Shown here one piece after another: positions 25,594 to 33,564 of a stretch of DNA of 33,564 nt. Under the pieces are notes generated by a model. That model saw nothing but the letters and a program-made list of their open reading frames with translations, was not told where the DNA came from and did no database searches. Position numbers and translations under genes: made by a program. Source of the DNA: an uncultured Prochlorococcus sp. GTDB taxonomy: Bacteria > Cyanobacteriota > Cyanobacteriia > PCC-6307 > Cyanobiaceae. Each line of letters begins with the position of its first letter. Positions within the stretch are counted from its first letter, which is position 1. The stretch is from contig CACNSV010000008.1 in NCBI GenBank assembly GCA_902623195.1, positions 1-33,564 of the forward strand. The letters are read 5' to 3'.

Positions 25594-26841
25594 ATGGATA
25601 ATTTAAATTCATATCTTTATGCAGAATTAAAAAATGCACCTTTTAATTTATTGACAATAATTACAAATTACTTAGAAATCAATAAAGATGTAAAAGTTGC
25701 ATTTGTTGGAGGCTACATAAGAGATTTGCTCATTAAAAAATTTCATTCAAATGATTTTTTTAAAAGTCTTGATTATGATCTTGTTATTGAAGGATCTTCA
25801 TTATCTTTAGCAAGATTTATAAAAAAAAATATTAAAAATGTAAAAATCTGTTTAATAAAAGAATTTGAGCTCTATAACACTGTAGAAATAAATATTGATA
25901 ATATTAAAGTTGATATTGCTTCTGCCAGAGAGGAGAAATATTTTGCACCTGGACTAAATCCTTCAGTATTTGATACAAACATTGCATGCGACCTAAAAAG
26001 AAGAGATTTTAGTATAAATTCAATCGCTTATGAAATTTCAGAAAACAAGATATATGATCCCTTCAATGGAATAGCTGATATTAAAAAAAAAGAACTTAAT
26101 CTTTTACATAAAAATAGCATCAGAGATGATCCAAGTAGATTATTAAGATGTTCAAAATATGCAACAAGATTTGGTTTTAAGATATCAAAAGATTCATTAT
26201 ATCAGTCACAAATAGTTCTCAATAATTGGCCATGGAAATACACAAAAAATATTTATGGTTTTAAATTTCCACCAGCCATAAGTATAAGAATAAGAATGGA
26301 ACTTACTGAAATAATTAAAAATGATAACTTGACAGAAATAGTTAGAACTTTAGAAGAATGGAGAGTTTTATCGCTATTAAATGAAAATATAATTCTTAAT
26401 AATAAATTTATCAGAGGTTTAAATTGGATAAAAAGGCTTAATGGGAACCCTTTTCTTTTTCTAATCAAAGATTCAAACTCAATAGAAATTATTTCAGATA
26501 GATTTTTAATAAATCAAAAAGAGAAAAAATATTTAAAAGACTTTTTAGAAATAAAACATTTTTTAAAAGTTAATGAAAAGTCTTTTTATAAATTTTCGCC
26601 ATCAAATTGGACTAATTATATTGAAGAAAAGAATTTAAATCCTGAAACCGTAAAGTTAATTATTTGTGATGGAGGCAAATTTTGGCGTAATTTTTTAAGG
26701 TGGTTGATTATTTACAGACATATTAAAAGTGAAAAGAATGGAAAAGTATTAGAAGAAGAGGGCTGGAAACCTGGGAAAGAGATGGGAGATGAGCTGAAAA
26801 GATTAAGATTTGTCCGAATAGATAATCTAAGGAATCATTAA
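25594..26841 (+). CDS. tRNA nucleotidyltransferase/poly(A) polymerase family protein
   Basis: Class II nucleotidyltransferase of 415 residues. It has GGYIRDLL at 39-46, the catalytic D60-x-D62 (LDYDLVIEG), the RRDFSINS motif (R136-R137-D138), DPFNGIADI and the ATP-side RDDPSRLLR motif near 180. In cyanobacteria such enzymes add or repair CCA tails or make poly(A); this sequence does not decide which. The C-terminal half is AT-biased and divergent. It starts 6 bp behind pcrA and ends overlapping the selD stop by four bases (convergent). Confidence 0.88.
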   Translation: MDNLNSYLYAELKNAPFNLLTIITNYLEINKDVKVAFVGGYIRDLLIKKFHSNDFFKSLDYDLVIEGSSLSLARFIKKNIKNVKICLIKEFELYNTVEINIDNIKVDIASAREEKYFAPGLNPSVFDTNIACDLKRRDFSINSIAYEISENKIYDPFNGIADIKKKELNLLHKNSIRDDPSRLLRCSKYATRFGFKISKDSLYQSQIVLNNWPWKYTKNIYGFKFPPAISIRIRMELTEIIKNDNLTEIVRTLEEWRVLSLLNENIILNNKFIRGLNWIKRLNGNPFLFLIKDSNSIEIISDRFLINQKEKKYLKDFLEIKHFLKVNEKSFYKFSPSNWTNYIEEKNLNPETVKLIICDGGKFWRNFLRWLIIYRHIKSEKNGKVLEEEGWKPGKEMGDELKRLRFVRIDNLRNH

Positions 26842-29012
26842 TTCTCTTTATTATTAACTATTCCGACTTTATACCAATTATTATCAAAATATTTTTCAAA
26901 CTTCTCATTACAACTTATTAATAAAGGACCACAGGTTTGAGGATCGCACAAAAGTTTTTTGATTATTTCCCCCTCTTTAGGATCAATATTATTTCCAAGA
27001 TTAAAATTGATAACTCGTTCATTAAATTTATATCTAAAAGAATCTAATATTTTATGATTATCCTCAAACAAGGAACTTTTAATACCTTTATTTATTAATT
27101 CAACAACTCCTGGATAAGCTTTAAATGAATTCAGATTTAAAACGACCTTAAGATCTCCAAGATTTTCTTTTCTTCTCCTTGAATTAGTTCCCTGAATCAT
27201 TTCATTAAGATGGCCTAAAAATCCATAACCAGTTACATCAGTAGCTGCATTAACTATTTGTATTTCAAACTTCTCTTGAATACTTTGAATATTTTCAATT
27301 AATTTTTGCTGATTAGTAACTAAATTTTCAAAAATCTCTTCATAACTTTCATATACGTTTATATTTTTCATACATGCTGCAAAAAAGATACCAACTCCCA
27401 GAGGCCTTGACATTAAGAGAATATCTCCAGGCTTCATTCCATATTTTTTCCAAGGTCTTTGACCAACTTTTAATACTCCTTGTACCGATAAAGCCAGGTC
27501 AACTCCAAGTGTATATGGTTTACATGAATCATTTCTGGATTCGAAAGTATGTCCTCCAATTATATCTGCTCCTAACTCGTCAAAAATTGATCTTATTCCG
27601 TCTAAGCTTTGAGAAAAAATATAATTCTGAAAAGCATTATCAATCTTAGGAATTGATATTAAAACTTGTCCAGATTTCAATTTGGCGCCACAAGCCCATA
27701 AATCAGAACATGCATGTAATGCAGTAATTTTTGCATTTAACCAAGGATCACTCACTAAAGAAGGAAACCCATCTAAACTTTCAAGAATAATATGTTTATC
27801 ACTTCTAAATATTTCAGAAGCATCCTCAGGAGATTGAGCAAATTTTTTTAAATTTGAATTAATTAATGAATCATTAAGAACATTTTGAGGTATTTTTGCA
27901 GCACACCCTCTGCAATCCATATAAGAAATACTTGAGTCATTTTTAGTAGATGACATGAAAGTTTTTTTAAATTTTTGCAAAAAGTTATTATCTAAAATAT
28001 TTTTCAAGACCCAAAATAATCGAGATGGACCTATGACTAATTTCCCATAAGAAGCAAACGCCTTTGGTTGATCATTGTTAAATGAATTTACTATTTGTAA
28101 TCCACGTTTTTGAGGCGACCATTTCCATAATTTTTTATTTGCAAAATCATGATTTATATTTTTGCAAAGAGTTTGAGATGACTTAACAGCTAATATCCCA
28201 GATGATTTTTGTTGATTAATTCCAACAGATGCACAATCACCTACAGCATAAATATTTAGGAAATCTTTTGCTTTTAAATATTTATTAGTAATAATCCTAC
28301 CATTATTATCTAATTTCAAAATATTATTTTTAATCCAAGAATATGGGCTATTACCAGTACATAGAAGAACTTTTTTATAAGCATAATTATTATCTTCATT
28401 AATTTGAATATTAAAAATTTCTAAACTTTTTAAAAATCTTCTTGAAATTTTTATTGGATTACAGACTAATATTAATTTTCTATTCTTCCATCTTTTTCTT
28501 AACGCAAATGCAATTTCTATAGCTCCAAGTCCACTACCAATTATTACGAAAGGTAATTCATTTTTAGTGTTAAATGCATCCTCACTTTTTATAAATTGAT
28601 AAGACTGAGAAAATGGTTTTATTGTACAAGCAATATCCTCCTTTACTAATTCACTAAATTCTTTAGAAACTTTTGTTGAACTGCCACAATTAAGAATTAT
28701 TTTTGAGTATGGAATAGAAGGTCTATTTTTTAATATAATTTTTTGGTTATCAAATTGAATATCCTTAACTTCTTCCTTAATAAAAGATATTTTTGCACTA
28801 TTCGCTAATGAGGATATATCAATAAGACTTTGTTTAAAATTAATTGATCTTGAAATAACTGATGGATACATTGAAGAATAAACTAAATACGAATCTCTCG
28901 ATATAATTGTGATAGGTACATCTGGCATTAAATTTGGCTTCATTAGCCAATTATTTATTAAAAGAGCATTAGTGTGTCCGCCTCCAACTAAAACAAGATG
29001 ATTAAGAGTCAT
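26838..29012 (-). CDS. selD: Selenide, water dikinase fused to an FAD/NAD(P)-type oxidoreductase
   Basis: A 724-residue fusion. Residues 1 to about 335 are a pyridine-nucleotide-disulfide-type flavoprotein (GGGHTNALL at 10-18, a second Rossmann GSGLGAIEIAF near 158, an AVGDCASV motif near 252). From about 362 it is SelD: the active-site region MDCRGCAAK (C367, C370), then ATP-binding segments and VNAATDVTGYGFLGHLNEM near 590. SelD makes selenophosphate from selenide and ATP; this NDH-SelD fusion is a known cyanobacterial form. Selenoprotein or selenouridine use cannot be judged here. The start codon is only 10 bp from the mtnP start on the other strand. Confidence 0.92.
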   Translation of the reverse strand: MTLNHLVLVGGGHTNALLINNWLMKPNLMPDVPITIISRDSYLVYSSMYPSVISRSINFKQSLIDISSLANSAKISFIKEEVKDIQFDNQKIILKNRPSIPYSKIILNCGSSTKVSKEFSELVKEDIACTIKPFSQSYQFIKSEDAFNTKNELPFVIIGSGLGAIEIAFALRKRWKNRKLILVCNPIKISRRFLKSLEIFNIQINEDNNYAYKKVLLCTGNSPYSWIKNNILKLDNNGRIITNKYLKAKDFLNIYAVGDCASVGINQQKSSGILAVKSSQTLCKNINHDFANKKLWKWSPQKRGLQIVNSFNNDQPKAFASYGKLVIGPSRLFWVLKNILDNNFLQKFKKTFMSSTKNDSSISYMDCRGCAAKIPQNVLNDSLINSNLKKFAQSPEDASEIFRSDKHIILESLDGFPSLVSDPWLNAKITALHACSDLWACGAKLKSGQVLISIPKIDNAFQNYIFSQSLDGIRSIFDELGADIIGGHTFESRNDSCKPYTLGVDLALSVQGVLKVGQRPWKKYGMKPGDILLMSRPLGVGIFFAACMKNINVYESYEEIFENLVTNQQKLIENIQSIQEKFEIQIVNAATDVTGYGFLGHLNEMIQGTNSRRRKENLGDLKVVLNLNSFKAYPGVVELINKGIKSSLFEDNHKILDSFRYKFNERVINFNLGNNIDPKEGEIIKKLLCDPQTCGPLLISCNEKFEKYFDNNWYKVGIVNNKEN

Positions 29013-29022
29013 TTAACTTTCA

Positions 29023-29922
29023 ATGAATAAAGAGCATTTATTACCTATTAAAGAATCAAAATTAGGGATCATAGGTGGTAGCGGATTTTATTCCATAAAT
29101 GGAATGGATTGCTCAAAAGAATTTGAGGTTGACACCCCCTATGGTAAACCCTCTGACGCAATAAGAATTTTTAATATTGGAAATTTAGAATTAGCTTTCA
29201 TTGCAAGACATGGTAGAAATCATAAATTCAATCCAACTCAAGTGCCTTATAAAGCTAATATTTGGGCTATGAGATCAATTGGCGTAAGGTGGATAATAGC
29301 CCCATCGGCAGTTGGTTCTCTTCAAGAGCAAATCCGTCCATTAGATATTGTTATCCCTGATCAATTTATTGATAGAACACATAATAGACCTGCAACATTT
29401 TTCAATGAAGAAATAGTTGCACATGTTATGATGGCAGATCCTTTTTGTTCAACTTTATCAGGAATATTAAGTGATATTGGCGATAAAAATATTCCATCAG
29501 GAAGACAATTACATAGATCTGGCACTTATTTAGCAATGGAAGGACCAGCATTTTCCACAAGAGCAGAATCTAATTTATATAGACAATGGGGATGTTCAAT
29601 AATAGGTATGACAAATCATACAGAGGCACGTTTAGCAAGAGAAGCAGAGATTGCTTATGCTTCTCTTTCGATGGTGACTGATTATGACTGCTGGAATCAA
29701 ACTCAAGAGGAAGTATCAGTTGAAATGGTAATTGAAAATCTTAAAATAAACACAGAAGTAGCCAACAAAATAGTATATGAAACAGCAAAAGCAATTGATA
29801 CAATCAGACCAATAAGTAAAGCCCATCAATCATTGAAAGATGGGCTAATGACTTCTAAGAATGATGCATCAAAAGATGCTCAATCTAAAGTTAGGATATT
29901 TACAGATAATTACTGGAAGTAG
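29023..29922 (+). CDS. mtnP: S-methyl-5'-thioadenosine phosphorylase
   Basis: MtnP splits methylthioadenosine, a by-product of polyamine and SAM metabolism, to methylthioribose-1-phosphate and adenine. 299 residues of the PNP family: IGGSGFYSINGM at 18-29, the phosphate-binding ARHGRNHKFNP near 65, IAPSAVGSL near 95, the substrate motif MEGPAFSTRAES near 175 and GMTNHTEARLAREAEIAYASL with the nearby DYDCW. The gene faces psbJ, ending 3 bp before it. An 8-bp inverted repeat AGCCCATC/GATGGGCT (29820-29846) lies inside its 3' end. Confidence 0.95.
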   Translation: MNKEHLLPIKESKLGIIGGSGFYSINGMDCSKEFEVDTPYGKPSDAIRIFNIGNLELAFIARHGRNHKFNPTQVPYKANIWAMRSIGVRWIIAPSAVGSLQEQIRPLDIVIPDQFIDRTHNRPATFFNEEIVAHVMMADPFCSTLSGILSDIGDKNIPSGRQLHRSGTYLAMEGPAFSTRAESNLYRQWGCSIIGMTNHTEARLAREAEIAYASLSMVTDYDCWNQTQEEVSVEMVIENLKINTEVANKIVYETAKAIDTIRPISKAHQSLKDGLMTSKNDASKDAQSKVRIFTDNYWK

Positions 29923-29925
29923 AGG

Positions 29926-30129
29926 TTAACCACCTGCACCAACTCCATTATAAGATCCCGCAAAGAATAAACCTACAACTAAGATTGCTGCTATACCTCC
30001 ACCAGTAGCAATTAGCCATAGAGGCAATGAACCTTCTGTCCATCTTCTTTCCCATGCTATTGCTGGTCTACCATCAGGTAGTCTGTCTTTTATTCTGCCG
30101 TCAGGGGCTTTAAGGCCTTTGTTACTCAT
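29926..30129 (-). CDS. psbJ: Photosystem II protein J
   Basis: 67 residues with the conserved N-terminal [25 protein letters not shown] and one transmembrane helix (about 36-58) ending in the GVGAGG motif. PsbJ lies at cytochrome b559 and affects plastoquinone exchange. Last gene of the psbE cluster, 9 bp behind psbL. Confidence 0.98.
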   Translation of the reverse strand: MSNKGLKAPDGRIKDRLPDGRPAIAWERRWTEGSLPLWLIATGGGIAAILVVGLFFAGSYNGVGAGG

Positions 30130-30138
30130 AATTAAAAA

Positions 30139-30258
30139 TTAGTTGAAGAAATAACTGGAAAATAAAATTCCCAAAACTAAAATAAAAAGCACACCTAGAT
30201 AAAGGCTGGTGCGATTAAGTTCAACGGGAACTTTATTAGGATTTTCGTTTATTTGCAT
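30139..30258 (-). CDS. psbL: Photosystem II protein L
   Basis: A 39-codon frame reading [20 protein letters not shown], then a single transmembrane helix and SSYFFN at the end, the standard PsbL sequence. PsbL lies at the dimer interface and is needed for QA function. It is 9 bp before psbJ, but its upstream neighbour psbF is missing (see findings). Confidence 0.97.
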   Translation of the reverse strand: MQINENPNKVPVELNRTSLYLGVLFILVLGILFSSYFFN

Positions 30259-30372
30259 GATAGAAAGTTTACATTTTGGATTTACTAAAAAATAAAGCCA
30301 AAGAACTTCAATAATAAATAATTTTATTTGATTTTAATTTTTATTAAATCAAAACCAAATAAAATTATTCGA
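30259..30372. other. psbE-psbL gap without psbF, holding a long hairpin
   Basis: Only 114 bp separate the psbE stop from the psbL start, less than the roughly 140 bp a psbF gene needs. Neither the conserved PIFTVRW segment nor a heme-ligand helix can be read in any frame. A 14-bp perfect inverted repeat has arms at 30317-30330 and 30356-30369 (AATAATTTTATTTG and its complement), with a second near-perfect inner stem (GATTTTAAT / ATTAAATC). Together they would form an AT-rich hairpin in the transcript. Confidence 0.85.
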
Positions 30373-30621
30373 CTATTGGGTTCGTAGATCTAATTGAGCT
30401 TTAGCATCATATCTTTGTGTAACAACAGGTGCTTTTGATTCAGAAGCTTGGAAATAGCTATCTGGTCTGGGAGTGCCAAAAGCATCATAAGCTAAACCTG
30501 TATAAACAAATAAAAAGCCAGATATAAAGATAGCTGGAAGTGTTACAGCATGAACAATCCAGTATCTGACACTGGTTATTATTTCAAAGAATGGGCGTTC
30601 ACCCGTTGAACCTGCGGCCAT
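30373..30621 (-). CDS. psbE: Cytochrome b559 alpha subunit
   Basis: 82 residues: [20 protein letters not shown], then the transmembrane helix with heme-ligand H24 (WIVHAV), and the lumenal tail ending [16 protein letters not shown]. Complete and typical. PsbE normally shares its heme with PsbF, which is not found next to it here. It follows ycf48 after 138 bp that probably hold its promoter. Confidence 0.98.
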   Translation of the reverse strand: MAAGSTGERPFFEIITSVRYWIVHAVTLPAIFISGFLFVYTGLAYDAFGTPRPDSYFQASESKAPVVTQRYDAKAQLDLRTQ

Positions 30622-30759
30622 AATATAAATTTAATACCATTTGATCTTACTAGGAAAAATCCAATATCTGCGAAGAAATTTACATCTTGGTTACAGACAG
30701 TTGTTAATTGAAACTTAAACTTAATATTTATTTAATAGCAATGTAAAAATTATATAGAT

Positions 30760-31776
30760 CTAACCTTTATATCTAAGGATGTATCCTCTTTCACCAAGAA
30801 TAAAACCTTTAGTTTCGTTTAGTTCATTTTTATTTAAGAAAACTATTTTTATATAGTTAGTAGGCAATTCAGAAGCTACTGGATCAGATTGCCAAGTTTG
30901 ACCATCATCATCGCTAAATATTAATGTTCCATTTCCTCCCCCAGCCCAAATATATCCTTTTGGGTCCCAAGCCATATCAAGATAATTATAGCCATTTAGG
31001 ATAGGGATTATTGGCTTCGTCCAGCTTTCTACATCATTACTATCATTATTAAATCTAATCTCAGCTCCTCTTGAGAGCATCCACAAATTACCATCGGGCG
31101 CATAACCAATACTCTGAACTCTTTTACTACTTGCTCTTTGGTGGGCGACCCAAAGATTACTATTGTTCTCAAGTGTAGAGAAGAAATTACCTAAACTACT
31201 TACACTTACGTATTTTCCATCTTCGGTTCTACGCAGATCGCGAATACCTCCAGATCCTGAAGAGTCAACTACTATAGCTTCCCAAGATTCACCACTATTT
31301 GATGTTGAGTATATTGCACCAGCTGTAGTTGCTAGTTCAGCAGAATCTTTTCCAATTGTAGAGATGAGAAATGGTTGACCTGGTAACTTATTACCTAAAG
31401 ATAATCTCGTCCAATTCCTACCTGAATCAATGGTATGCATGACTAATGAAGGTTGTCCTATCAACCAACCTTCATTACCTTTGAAATCAATGTCAAGTAA
31501 GCGGAAATTCTCCTCACTCGATAAGTTTAGGGATCTCTCCTCCCAATTAATTCCTCCATCATTAGTTTCTAAGATTAATCTATTAGAGCCAATTAAAAAT
31601 CCATGATTGTCATCAATAAAATCTACATCAAGAGCATTTGCTTGATTTTCTAATTGTATAGAATCCCAAGGACTATTTTCTGCTGTTTTAACAGCCGAAG
31701 ATGAACAGCTGCTAAGAACAAAACATAGCACTGTTACAAAAATAAGATTTGTCAATCTGGAGAAATTTTTTTTCAT
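30760..31776 (-). CDS. ycf48: Photosystem II assembly factor Ycf48/HCF136
   Basis: Ycf48 binds early PSII intermediates (pre-D1 and the RC47 complex). 338 residues with a signal peptide and lipobox LSSC (C24), so a lumenal lipoprotein, then seven beta-propeller blades marked by repeats of the type [25 protein letters not shown] and DDGQTWQS. It ends [13 protein letters not shown]. It lies 9 bp behind rubA in the conserved rubA-ycf48-psbE cluster. Confidence 0.96.
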   Translation of the reverse strand: MKKNFSRLTNLIFVTVLCFVLSSCSSSAVKTAENSPWDSIQLENQANALDVDFIDDNHGFLIGSNRLILETNDGGINWEERSLNLSSEENFRLLDIDFKGNEGWLIGQPSLVMHTIDSGRNWTRLSLGNKLPGQPFLISTIGKDSAELATTAGAIYSTSNSGESWEAIVVDSSGSGGIRDLRRTEDGKYVSVSSLGNFFSTLENNSNLWVAHQRASSKRVQSIGYAPDGNLWMLSRGAEIRFNNDSNDVESWTKPIIPILNGYNYLDMAWDPKGYIWAGGGNGTLIFSDDDGQTWQSDPVASELPTNYIKIVFLNKNELNETKGFILGERGYILRYKG

Positions 31777-31785
31777 ATTTTTATT

Positions 31786-32214
31786 TTAATGCAAAGAGTA
31801 TAACGAAAGGAAACAAGCCGCAGCAAATGCTAATCCACCAAAAATGAGAATATTTTTTTGACCAGCAGGTAAGCTATTAAACCCGAAACCGTAAACTAAA
31901 TTTTCTTCAAATCCACTCGGTTTTGACTTTGGTCCAATATCTTCAAAAAAAACTTTGCCGGCTCTGCAAACTGGACATCTAAAAGTATTAACATCCAATA
32001 GATCAAACGAGGTATTCTGCGCGATACTTAACTTCTTATTTCCCTCGGACGGATCATAAATGTAACCACAACTTCTACATTCGAATCTATTTTGTTCTAG
32101 ATTAGTATCAGTTTCTTTGGATTCTATTCCAAAAGGAACTTGAGATGAATTTCCATCCTCTTTATTACCAACCAAATTTTCATCATTTGTAGGTGGTTTA
32201 ATGTCTTCACTCAC
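31786..32214 (-). CDS. rubA: Membrane-anchored rubredoxin
   Basis: 142 residues. A polar N terminus (1 to about 43) is followed by a rubredoxin domain with two CxxC pairs (FECRSCGYIYDPSEG and FRCPVCRAGKVFF), a linker and one C-terminal transmembrane helix (about 117-138). This is the photosystem-linked rubredoxin required for photosystem biogenesis in oxygenic phototrophs. It heads the minus-strand cluster with ycf48 and psbE. The 74-bp gap to ndhC holds both divergent promoters. Confidence 0.95.
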   Translation of the reverse strand: MSEDIKPPTNDENLVGNKEDGNSSQVPFGIESKETDTNLEQNRFECRSCGYIYDPSEGNKKLSIAQNTSFDLLDVNTFRCPVCRAGKVFFEDIGPKSKPSGFEENLVYGFGFNSLPAGQKNILIFGGLAFAAACFLSLYSLH

Positions 32215-32288
32215 GATTTAAACTTAAGTCTCAAGAAACTCTAAAGGATTTTAGTTAATTCAGTGAATTTTTCAAAAAATTTTTTAAA

Positions 32289-32651
32289 ATGTTTTCACTC
32301 CCAGGTTATGAATATTTCTTAGGCTTTTTGCTCATAGCAGCGGCCGTACCGGTTTTAGCGCTCGTCACTAACCTAATTGTTTCGCCCAAAGGAAGAACTG
32401 GTGAGAGAAAATTAACTTATGAGTCAGGGATGGAACCAATTGGTGGTGCCTGGATACAATTTAACATCAGATATTACATGTTTGCTCTTGTTTTCGTTAT
32501 ATTTGATGTTGAAACTGTTTTCCTTTATCCTTGGGCAGTAGCCTTCAATAGATTAGGATTACTAGCATTCATCGAAGCCCTTATTTTTATTGCAATTTTA
32601 GTTATTGCACTAGCATACGCATGGAGAAAAGGAGCATTAGAATGGAGTTAA
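32289..32651 (+). CDS. ndhC: NDH-1 subunit 3
   Basis: 120 residues, the standard length. Three transmembrane helices (about 6-26, 64-86, 93-113) with the conserved [29 protein letters not shown] segment split here by its Tyr-Glu-Ser-Gly core, and [12 protein letters not shown]. NdhC belongs to the membrane arm of NDH-1, which drives cyclic electron flow and respiration in thylakoids. It overlaps none and precedes ndhK by 4 bp. Confidence 0.98.
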   Translation: MFSLPGYEYFLGFLLIAAAVPVLALVTNLIVSPKGRTGERKLTYESGMEPIGGAWIQFNIRYYMFALVFVIFDVETVFLYPWAVAFNRLGLLAFIEALIFIAILVIALAYAWRKGALEWS

Positions 32652-32655
32652 AAAA

Positions 32656-33390
32656 TTGAACAATTCATTATCACCAAAAGCAATAAGAGAAATAAGAGAG
32701 GGGACTTGTAATCCTTTGGGTGCTCCTCAAGTAACAACTGACTTAAGTGAAAATATAATTCTTACAAGCTTAGATGACTTACATAATTGGGCTAGACTAA
32801 GTAGTCTTTGGCCCTTGTTATATGGAACAGCCTGCTGTTTTATCGAATTTGCTGCCCTAATTGGTTCAAGATTTGATTTTGATAGATTCGGTTTAGTACC
32901 TCGTAGTTCTCCTAGACAAGCAGATTTATTAATAGTTGCAGGCACAGTAACAATGAAAATGGCCCCTGCGCTTGTAAGACTTTATGAACAAATGCCCGAA
33001 CCAAAATACGTGATTGCAATGGGTGCTTGTACAATAACTGGAGGTATGTTTAGTTCTGACTCCACAACTGCAGTAAGAGGAGTTGATAAATTAATACCTG
33101 TTGATTTATATCTTCCAGGTTGTCCACCAAGACCTGAAGCAATTTTCGATGCTGTTATTAAACTACGAAAAAAAGTAAGTAATGAAAGTGTTTTTGAAAG
33201 AAAGAGATCTGAACAGACACATAGATATTTTACAATCGAACATAATATGAATCTGGTGTTTTCTGAGAATACGGGTGAATATCTCAAAAAACAGACTGAA
33301 AAGACTCTGGATTCATCTAAAAATAAAGAAATCATGGGTAACATTAAAGACGATAGTAAAGAAACTGTCTTTAATAAAAAAGATTCTTAA
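32656..33390 (+). CDS. ndhK: NDH-1 subunit K (Fe-S cluster N2)
   Basis: 244 residues from a TTG start at 32656, four bases behind ndhC. The N2-cluster cysteines are visible: the pair in [12 protein letters not shown] near residues 59-60, [11 protein letters not shown] and [11 protein letters not shown]. The C terminus beyond about residue 195 is a Lys/Glu/Asn-rich extension that ends FNKKDS and is not part of the fold. It is directly followed by ndhJ (stop then ATG), so ndhC-K-J is one operon. Confidence 0.97.
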   Translation: MNNSLSPKAIREIREGTCNPLGAPQVTTDLSENIILTSLDDLHNWARLSSLWPLLYGTACCFIEFAALIGSRFDFDRFGLVPRSSPRQADLLIVAGTVTMKMAPALVRLYEQMPEPKYVIAMGACTITGGMFSSDSTTAVRGVDKLIPVDLYLPGCPPRPEAIFDAVIKLRKKVSNESVFERKRSEQTHRYFTIEHNMNLVFSENTGEYLKKQTEKTLDSSKNKEIMGNIKDDSKETVFNKKDS

Positions 33391-33564
33391 ATGGAAAAAG
33401 ATAAAAATAAATCAAAAGACGAACTACTCGATAAAAGAGGAGAAGTCAGTAAGAAACTTTCATCTGAGAATCTTGATAATGAATCTTTAGGTGAAGATCA
33501 TATTGGAATAGAAATAATTTCAGTAGAACCTAAAGATCTTTATGATGTTATTGCTCGATTAAAA
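33391..33564 (+). CDS. ndhJ: NDH-1 subunit J, N-terminal part
   Basis: The frame opens at ATG 33391 immediately after the ndhK stop and stays open to the right edge (58 codons). It begins with a charged, low-complexity stretch (MEKDKNKSKDELLDKRGE) and reaches IEIISVEPKDLYDVIARLK, the start of the NdhJ (NuoC 30-kDa) domain. The order ndhC-ndhK-ndhJ supports the call. It is cut by the window, not broken. Confidence 0.9.
   Translation, partial: MEKDKNKSKDELLDKRGEVSKKLSSENLDNESLGEDHIGIEIISVEPKDLYDVIARLK

Noticed and set aside
27374..27649. 91-codon plus-strand frame opposite selD
   Set aside because: It is antisense to well conserved SelD sequence and has no motif of its own.

Overview
The window is a piece of chromosome from a high-light-adapted Prochlorococcus or a very close relative. 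The base composition is strongly AT-rich and the genes are small and tightly packed. The gene set includes cytochrome b6f, PSII (psbB, psbT, psbM, psbE, psbL, psbJ), ndhC-K-J, the minCDE set, a selD fused to a flavin oxidoreductase, and a degenerate single phycoerythrin beta gene (cpeB) with its CpeS lyase but no alpha subunit. That last trait is known from HL strains such as MED4. I assign no strain.

Layout. 1-2.1 kb: petD (first codons only) and petB on the minus strand, diverging from a ctpA protease. 2.1-5.3 kb: an HD phosphohydrolase followed by minC, minD and minE, which place the division site. 5.3-7.2 kb: tRNA-Thr, then a minus-strand run psbM, prmC, sua5 and a 52-residue membrane protein. 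7.2-9.4 kb: a long AT-rich leader, psbB and psbT, closed by a clear terminator. 9.4-13.8 kb: nrdR, rpsA, metK and a FGGY sugar kinase. 13.9-21.2 kb: an accessory region starting at tRNA-Phe(GAA), described below. 21.5-23.2 kb: a 59-residue gene, cpeS, cpeB and a 68-residue gene. 23.2-29.9 kb: uvrD/pcrA helicase, a CCA-adding-type nucleotidyltransferase, the selD fusion and mtnP. 29.9-32.2 kb: the PSII assembly cluster rubA, ycf48, psbE, psbL, psbJ on the minus strand. 32.3 kb to the end: ndhC, ndhK and the start of ndhJ.

The accessory region is the unusual part. After tRNA-Phe and its terminator comes a serine recombinase gene. Then two copies of the 3' half of a tRNA-Pro(UGG) gene, each still followed by its terminator, lie 2481 bp apart as direct repeats with 51 identical bases. 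Between them are only two genes: an intimin/invasin-type inverse autotransporter barrel that stops just after the barrel, and a separate secreted protein 9 bp downstream. A tandem 11-bp repeat (TAGCGATTAT) lies just inside each tRNA fragment, as arm-type integrase sites would. I read this as a small mobilizable element, without its own integrase, that delivers a surface-protein pair. Past it are an outer-membrane barrel gene, a decayed barrel fragment, two overlapping paralogous small genes, a DUF77 thiamine-binding-like gene, a small exported protein and a TVP38-family membrane protein.

The second surprise is in the core genome. Between psbE and psbL, where cyanobacteria carry psbF (cytochrome b559 beta), there are only 114 bases with no psbF, filled largely by a long AT-rich inverted repeat. 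Either psbF has moved elsewhere or the sequence carries a local deletion or assembly error.
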